A stretch of DNA of 19,244 nucleotides from Actinomycetota bacterium (GTDB taxonomy: Bacteria > Actinomycetota > Thermoleophilia > Gaiellales > Gaiellaceae). The first letter of the stretch is position 1. Every line of letters starts with the position of its first letter. Of this stretch, positions 15,212 through 19,244 are shown piece after piece. A program made the translations under genes and the position numbers. The DNA is taken from contig JACCTK010000089.1 in the NCBI GenBank assembly GCA_013812465.1, forward strand, positions 1-19,244. The letters run 5' to 3'. The notes under the pieces were generated by a model. The model saw only the letters and a list, made by a program, of their open reading frames with translations, was not told where the DNA came from and searched no databases.

Positions 15212-16437
15212 CACTCGTCGCTGTGGGAGCGGTCGGTGAGCGTCCCTTCGGCTTGGACGTCGTAGAGAGGCGTGTCGTGCACGCCTTCCTCCAGCTCGAT
15301 CTTGTGCCGGCGCTCGGGTATGAGCCCGGCGGGACGGATGAGCATCATCGTCACGATGATCGCGCCGTAGATTCCGAAGGCGTACTTCGGGACGTCCACC
15401 GGCTGTCCGGAGAGGTCGCCGATCCAGCTGCCGATCTTCGCGAGGCCCTCGCGGTCGAGCCAGGCGAGAATGAGCGCGCCCGCGATCACCCCCCAGATCG
15501 ACCCCATTCCTCCCAGGATGACCATGCAGAGGAGGAAGACGGAGAACTGGAAGAAGAAGTCGGAAGGGAACGCGCCCGACTTGTACACAGCGTAGAAGGC
15601 GCCTGCAACGCCGCCGAAGAACGCACCGATGGCGTACGACCACGTCTTCGTCCGCATCAGCGGGACGCCCATCGCCGCCGCGGCCGTCTCGTCCTCGCGG
15701 ATTGCGATCCACGCCCTGCCGAGGCGAGAGTCGCGAAGGCGCACCGAGCAGAAGACGGTGAAGAGGACGAGCGCCAGCGCAGTCCAGAAGTACAGCTCGG
15801 CGCGGCTCTCCGACGTTCGGTACACCTCTGGAAGGCCGAGCGCAGCGCCCACCGTGCCGAACCCCAGCGAGTCGAGGGGGTTGATCCCGAAGGCGCCGTG
15901 CGTCAGGTCGAACCCGATCCCCTGCTCGTCGGCGTTGAGCACGAACACGGGGATGATCTCGCCGAAGCCGAGGGTGACGATCGCCAGGTAGTCGCCGCGA
16001 AGTCGCAGTGTGGGCAGTCCGATCAGGATCCCCGCCACCGTGGTCACGATCCCGGCCACGATGAGCACGAGCCAGACCGAGATATGGATGCCCGGAGCGT
16101 CGGACGAAACACCGACCGCGCCAAAATGAAACGAGATCTGGTCGAAGTGGAGCGACGCGAACCAGGCGGCGATGTAGGCGCCGACGGCGTAGAACGCGAC
16201 GTAGCCGAGAGCGAGGAGGCCGGCGTAGCCGACGACGATGTTGAGTCCGAGAGCCATCATCACGAACACGAGCATCACCACCGCGATGCTGACGGGAGGG
16301 AAAGCGCTCCCGAGCAGGCCGACGTAGAACGGGTAGAGGACACCCAGGGCGATCACAGCAGCCGCGGGCGCATACCTGCGGAGGCGCAGTGGCAGCTCGG
16401 CCCAGCGGGCTCGGACCGTATCGAAGGTACTGCTCAT
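15211..16437 (-). CDS. livM: Branched-chain amino-acid ABC transporter permease LivM
   Basis: A 408-residue polytopic membrane protein with about ten hydrophobic segments. Family hallmarks are ALGLNIVVGYAGLLALGYVAFYAVGAYIAA near residues 62-91, TLRLRGDYLAIVTLGFGEI at about 155-173, the cytoplasmic coupling segment SRLGRAWIAIREDETAAAAMGV, and GGMGSIWGVIAGALIL near the C-terminal helices. It forms one half of the translocation pathway with LivH. The last 35 residues or so (RRHKIELEEGVHDTPLYD onward) are a charged cytoplasmic tail. Its ATG follows the livH stop codon with no gap, and the stop overlaps the livG start by one base, so the operon is tightly coupled. Confidence 0.94.
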   Translation of the reverse strand: MSSTFDTVRARWAELPLRLRRYAPAAAVIALGVLYPFYVGLLGSAFPPVSIAVVMLVFVMMALGLNIVVGYAGLLALGYVAFYAVGAYIAAWFASLHFDQISFHFGAVGVSSDAPGIHISVWLVLIVAGIVTTVAGILIGLPTLRLRGDYLAIVTLGFGEIIPVFVLNADEQGIGFDLTHGAFGINPLDSLGFGTVGAALGLPEVYRTSESRAELYFWTALALVLFTVFCSVRLRDSRLGRAWIAIREDETAAAAMGVPLMRTKTWSYAIGAFFGGVAGAFYAVYKSGAFPSDFFFQFSVFLLCMVILGGMGSIWGVIAGALILAWLDREGLAKIGSWIGDLSGQPVDVPKYAFGIYGAIIVTMMLIRPAGLIPERRHKIELEEGVHDTPLYDVQAEGTLTDRSHSDE

Positions 16438-17517
16438 CTAGGCGCCCTCGGGCGTCCGCTCGCCGAGGAGACCTTCGGGGCGAAAGACGAGAACCGCGAT
16501 CAGGACGCCGAACACGATCGAGCGCGTCCAGTTGGCGCCAGGCGAAAGAAACGCCAGGCCGTCGCTGAACGCCTCGATGAAGCCGATCAGGACGCCGCCG
16601 ACGACGGCGCCAGCGAGATTGCCGATCCCGCCGAGGACAGCCGCTGTGAAGGCGATGAGCCCCAGCTGGAAGCCCTGGTCGAAACGGACAGTCGTGAACT
16701 GGAGGACGTAGATGAGGCCCGCCGCGCCCGCCAGGCCTCCCGCAAGCGCGAAGGTGAACGAGATCGTGCGGTTGACGTTGATCCCCATCATCGCCGCGGC
16801 CTCCATGTCCTGCGAGGTTGCACGCATCGCCTTCCCCTGCCTCGTCGAGGTGACGAGCCACGTGAGACCCAAGAGGAGCGGGACCGTGAGCATGGTTACG
16901 GCCAGGTTGTCCCACTGGAACTCGACGCCGCCTATCGTGAAGGCCGGCTCCCTGGATATGAGCGGCTCGATCGACGTGTAGTTTGGGCCCCAGAAGTAGA
17001 GGCCGACGTTCTGGAGGATGAAGGACATCCCCACAGCGGTGATGAGAGGCGCCAGGCGAGGCGCGTTTCGCAACCTCCTGTATCCGACGAGCTCGACCGT
17101 CGTGTTCAGCGTGGACGAGAACGCGACGGCGACGAGCAGCGAGCCGCCGATGGCGAGGGCGATGGTGCCCGGCGACGAGCCGGACCCCACGTCGAAGAGG
17201 TCGAGGATCAAGGTCGCCGAGAGGAGCCCGCCGAGGGCGAAGACGTCGCCGTGCGCGAAGTTGATCAGCTGCAGGATGCCGTAGACGAGCGTGTAGCCGA
17301 GCGCCACGAGCGCGTAGACGGAGCCGTTCGTCAGCCCGATGAAGGAGACCCGGAAGAAGTCCGCCGGCTCCTGGATGAGGTTGATCCCAAGCCAGAGAAC
17401 GACGAGCCCGAGCAAGCCAACACCCGCGACGGTGATCGCCTTCGGCCGGCGGCGAATGGCAAGCAGCTCATGCGTCGCTCGTGGCTTCTTCTCCGGCTTG
17501 CCTTCGTAGTCGCTCAG
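16438..17517 (-). CDS. livH: Branched-chain amino-acid ABC transporter permease LivH, probable CTG start
   Basis: The permease core is clear: FIGLTNGSVYALVALGYTLVYGILQLINFAHGD, LVGYRRLRNAPRLAPLITAVG, SQDMEAAAMMGINVNRTISFTFALAGGLAGAAG and AFTAAVLGGIGNLAGAVVGGVLIG, with eight or nine membrane segments. The usual start codons allow only TTG at 17415, which would cut the first hydrophobic helix in half and has no Shine-Dalgarno. In the same frame, 34 codons upstream, CTG (17517-17515) is preceded at 8 nt by a perfect AGGAGG (17531-17526). The added peptide, SDYEGKPEKKPRATHELLA then IRRRPKAITVAGVG, is hydrophilic, then basic, then completes the helix, consistent with an N-in topology. An in-frame TGA lies just upstream of the CTG. 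I therefore extend the gene to CTG; the conservative annotation would be 16438-17415. Confidence 0.88.
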   Translation of the reverse strand: MSDYEGKPEKKPRATHELLAIRRRPKAITVAGVGLLGLVVLWLGINLIQEPADFFRVSFIGLTNGSVYALVALGYTLVYGILQLINFAHGDVFALGGLLSATLILDLFDVGSGSSPGTIALAIGGSLLVAVAFSSTLNTTVELVGYRRLRNAPRLAPLITAVGMSFILQNVGLYFWGPNYTSIEPLISREPAFTIGGVEFQWDNLAVTMLTVPLLLGLTWLVTSTRQGKAMRATSQDMEAAAMMGINVNRTISFTFALAGGLAGAAGLIYVLQFTTVRFDQGFQLGLIAFTAAVLGGIGNLAGAVVGGVLIGFIEAFSDGLAFLSPGANWTRSIVFGVLIAVLVFRPEGLLGERTPEGA

Positions 17518-17525
17518 CTCTCAAT

Positions 17526-17531
17526 CCTCCT
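17526..17531 (-). promoter_or_regulatory. Shine-Dalgarno AGGAGG that decides the livH start
   Basis: On the minus strand AGGAGG lies 8 nt before the in-frame CTG at 17517 and over 100 nt before the first conventional start (TTG 17415). No other livH start candidate in this stretch has a comparable ribosome binding site. Confidence 0.7.
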
Positions 17532-17539
17532 CGAAGCAG

Positions 17540-17566
17540 GCGGGGAGGGCATAACGCCCTCCCCGC
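17540..17566 (-). terminator. Perfect 11-bp stem hairpin between livJ and livH
   Basis: The arms GCGGGGAGGGC (17540-17550) and GCCCTCCCCGC (17556-17566) pair perfectly around a 5-nt loop. The hairpin lies in the 71-bp gap between livJ and livH, and no U-run follows on the transcript, so complete intrinsic termination is unlikely. A partial terminator or an mRNA-stabilising hairpin that lets the binding protein be made in excess over the permease is the usual role at this position in ABC importer operons. Confidence 0.75.
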
Positions 17567-17588
17567 AGTTCGATCGCTGATACAGGCG

Positions 17589-18920
17589 CTAGCCGCCGCC
17601 GGCCGCCGTGACGAGCTCGACGGACGGCGTGATCACCTTCACGTCGTTCCACTCCGGGCCCTCGTAGACCGTGATGGCGCCCGAGCTCACGTCACCCTCG
17701 TCGTTGATCGAGAACTGACCGAGGATGCCGTCGATGTCGGACCCGAGGATGCCGTCGATGATGGCCGCCCGGTCCTCGCCCGCAGCTTCGATCGCGTCGA
17801 GCAGCACCTGTGTGGCCTGCGCCGCGTAGGAGGTGTACGGCTCGACTCTCGCGGTGCCGGTGTCCGCTTTGAACGCGTTGATGAACTCCGCGCCGGCGCC
17901 GCCCTCGGTCACGAGAGCATTGGCCGACGAGCCGGCGACCGTGACGAACATGCCGGTCGTTACAGCCGTCCCCGCCTTGTCCACCTCGTCGAACGGCGTG
18001 AAGCCGTCCGGCGCCAGCATCTGGACCGTCTCGTTGTCGCCGAGCACGGCGACCTTGTCCTTGATCAGCTTGACGCCGTTCAGTGGCACAACGCCCGAGA
18101 TGACCACGGCTTCGGCGCCCGAGGCTTTCACCTTGTTGAAGAGCGCCTCGTAGCTGGAAGCATCCGCATCCCAGCCCTCGTTGCCCTTGACCTCGATGTC
18201 GAGGAACTTGAACGAGTTCTCGAGGTTGGTCGCGAGGCCGAGGCCGTAGGCCTGCTTGTCGTTGACGATGAAGACGCTCTTGATACCCAGATCGTCCTTC
18301 GAGTACTGGGCGATGGTCGCCGCCTGAGCGTTGTCGAGAGCAACGACGCGCGCATAGTTGCGCTCGCCGCTCGGGTAGTACTTGTCCGGCTCGGTCGACT
18401 CACACGACGGAACGGAGGTCGTGAGGCACACCTTCGTGTTCGCCGGAGAGATCATCGCGATCGCGCCGTCCGGAGCTTCGTTCAGCACCGGGATGACGAT
18501 CTGCGCGCACCCGGAGTTGAACGTCCCGATCACGCCGAGGAGACTCGAGTTCGAGGCGTACGCCTGCGCGTTCTCGGAGCACTTGCCCGAGTCCCACGCG
18601 CCCGCCTGAGCCGTCGAGTCGTCGCAGCCTTGGTAGCCGACGTTCAAGTCTCCCACCTTCCACTCCCGCTGCTCGAGGACGTACCGGATCGCGTCTTGCA
18701 TCTGCAAGGTCTGCGTCCGGTCGCCGCCCTGGAGCGGCAAGTCCGAGGCGATCAGCACATCGGGATCACCTTCGCCGCCGTATTCGATGTCGGTGCAAGA
18801 AGACGCGGGCAGCGCCGTGACTCCGCCCCCGTCGTCGCCCCCTCCGCAGCCGGCAGCCACGAGCAAGAGCGCAGCCACGAGCAGCCCGAGGAGAGCGAGC
18901 ACACTCTTCTTTGTAGTCAA
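17589..18920 (-). CDS. livJ: Branched-chain amino-acid ABC transporter substrate-binding lipoprotein LivJ
   Basis: The 443-residue product starts at TTG 18920, preceded 6 nt upstream by the Shine-Dalgarno GAGGTGG. The N-terminus has a lipoprotein signal: TTKK, a hydrophobic core (SVLALLGLLVAALLL) and VAAGC, with the lipidated Cys followed by a GGGDDGGG linker. The mature part fits the periplasmic-binding-protein type I fold of the Leu/Ile/Val family: DVLIASDLPLQGGDR, LGVIGTFNSGCAQIVIPVLNEA, VFIVNDKQAYGLGLA and YTSYAAQATQVLLDAIEAAG. Several cysteines (CDDS, KCSEN, GCAQ, CLTTSVPSC) suggest disulphides outside the cell. It would capture amino acids or related solutes and deliver them to LivHMGF; the ligand cannot be read from sequence. 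The frame continues upstream to 19076 without lipoprotein features, so the longer start is rejected. It is divergent from the tRNA gene. Confidence 0.94.
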   Translation of the reverse strand: MTTKKSVLALLGLLVAALLLVAAGCGGGDDGGGVTALPASSCTDIEYGGEGDPDVLIASDLPLQGGDRTQTLQMQDAIRYVLEQREWKVGDLNVGYQGCDDSTAQAGAWDSGKCSENAQAYASNSSLLGVIGTFNSGCAQIVIPVLNEAPDGAIAMISPANTKVCLTTSVPSCESTEPDKYYPSGERNYARVVALDNAQAATIAQYSKDDLGIKSVFIVNDKQAYGLGLATNLENSFKFLDIEVKGNEGWDADASSYEALFNKVKASGAEAVVISGVVPLNGVKLIKDKVAVLGDNETVQMLAPDGFTPFDEVDKAGTAVTTGMFVTVAGSSANALVTEGGAGAEFINAFKADTGTARVEPYTSYAAQATQVLLDAIEAAGEDRAAIIDGILGSDIDGILGQFSINDEGDVSSGAITVYEGPEWNDVKVITPSVELVTAAGGG

Positions 18921-19067
18921 ACCGTTCCACCTCTTTCCTTGGGATACCGATTCCGCGCCGGCCCCGCCGACGTTCGGGGCAGTATCGGTGGTCTGGGTCG
19001 AGGGCGCAAATGCCACCCGCTCTCCCGCAACGCTGTCGTAACCTCGGGATCGGCAACTCAACGGGGT

Positions 19068-19073
19068 TACCAT
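19068..19073 (+). promoter_or_regulatory. Possible -10 box of tRNA-Leu (TACCAT)
   Basis: TACCAT fits TANNNT and ends 8 nt before the mature tRNA 5' end, a workable spacing for a short leader. No convincing -35 element is seen upstream, so this is only a tentative call. Confidence 0.25.
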
Positions 19074-19081
19074 CACTTAGG

Positions 19082-19165
19082 GCCGGAGTGGCGGAACTGG
19101 CAGACGCGCGGGACTCAAAATCCCGTGTCCTTCGGGACGTGTGGGTTCGACCCCCACCTCCGGCA
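19082..19165 (+). tRNA. tRNA-Leu, anticodon CAA
   Basis: The acceptor strands GCCGGAG (19082-19088) and CTCCGGC (19158-19164) pair fully, followed by discriminator A; CCA is not encoded. The anticodon stem CGGGA/TCCCG encloses the loop CTCAAAA, giving anticodon CAA, which reads UUG. A long variable arm (GTCC-TTCG-GGAC) identifies a type II tRNA, and the T arm GTGGG-TTCGACC-CCCAC is canonical. Length is 84 nt. It is divergent from livJ. Confidence 0.96.
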
Positions 19166-19168
19166 TGG

Positions 19169-19244
19169 CATGGGGGAACCCGTGGTTCCCCCATGGGGCC
19201 CCTCCTTCTAGCGTGGGGAAACCCATGGTTCCCCCACGTACCCC
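19169..19244. repeat. Tandem hairpin repeat downstream of tRNA-Leu, cut by window end
   Basis: Hairpin 1 has a perfect 12-bp stem, CATGGGGGAACC (19169-19180) with GGTTCCCCCATG (19184-19195) and loop CGT. After a linker (GGGCCCCTCCTTCTAG) hairpin 2 has arms CGTGGGGAAACC (19212-19223) and GGTTCCCCCACG (19227-19238), loop CAT and one mismatch. The two hairpins are clearly related to each other, which suggests a dispersed or tandem palindromic repeat family. Hairpin 1 begins 3 nt after the tRNA and could also end its transcript. Confidence 0.8.

Noticed and set aside
15212..16915. Upstream extension of livG in the same frame
   Set aside because: It overlaps livM and livH in a shifted frame, and the product is Arg/His/Pro-rich noise. 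LivG begins normally at MADDLLVAEK.
15223..17580. Very long plus-strand open frame (785 codons) opposite livM and livH
   Set aside because: Antisense shadow in high-GC DNA. The product is an Arg/Asp/Glu/His-rich string with no recognisable motif, while the minus strand encodes two textbook permeases.

Overview
The window is a gene-dense, high-GC stretch of bacterial chromosome, most likely from an actinomycetote. Several proteins resemble what I know from Thermoleophilia (the Gaiellales/Solirubrobacterales side), but that is inference. The main evidence is the linked order polA - rpsA - coaE - uvrB, the known actinobacterial arrangement (for example in Mycobacterium), together with a four-domain S1 protein with a long acidic tail and a PolA without proofreading residues. 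Almost everything is on the minus strand; the exceptions are the decayed metalloprotease, the LarA-like gene and the tRNA.

Layout from left to right. (1) 1-235: the 5' part of an orphan VapC-like PIN toxin gene, running off the window and lacking its first catalytic Asp. (2) 275-1675: a membrane-anchored HD-GYP phosphodiesterase. (3) 1715-4008: uvrB followed 8 bp later by a small DUF2277 gene. (4) 4066-6170: accessory cargo, namely a complete VapBC toxin-antitoxin pair and a secreted zinc-metalloprotease gene broken by a frameshift and an in-frame TGA. (5) 6172-11508: a lytic transglycosylase gene, coaE, rpsA and polA. (6) 11542-13029: a LarA/DUF2088-like gene on the plus strand, divergent from polA, whose product contains no lysine. 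(7) 13026-13177: a palindromic repeat element that supplies the stop codons of two convergent genes, then a 36-bp tandem duplication inside the lspA tail. (8) 13094-13618: lspA. (9) 13707-18920: a complete branched-chain amino-acid ABC importer operon transcribed livJ-livH-livM-livG-livF. (10) 19082-19165: tRNA-Leu(CAA), followed by a tandem hairpin repeat that runs off the window.

The core genes are DNA repair and replication (uvrB, polA), translation (rpsA, tRNA-Leu), CoA synthesis (coaE), lipoprotein maturation (lspA) and nutrient uptake (liv). LspA would act on the LivJ lipoprotein, among others. The most unusual signals are small-scale: a 20-bp palindromic repeat present at the coaE/transglycosylase junction and again inside the polA reading frame, a palindrome donating TAG stops to both convergent neighbours, -10-like boxes lying exactly 6 nt before the start codons of vapB, uvrB and polA (suggesting leaderless mRNAs), and a probable CTG start for livH. 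I found no CRISPR array, prophage, transposase or obvious new multi-gene defence system.
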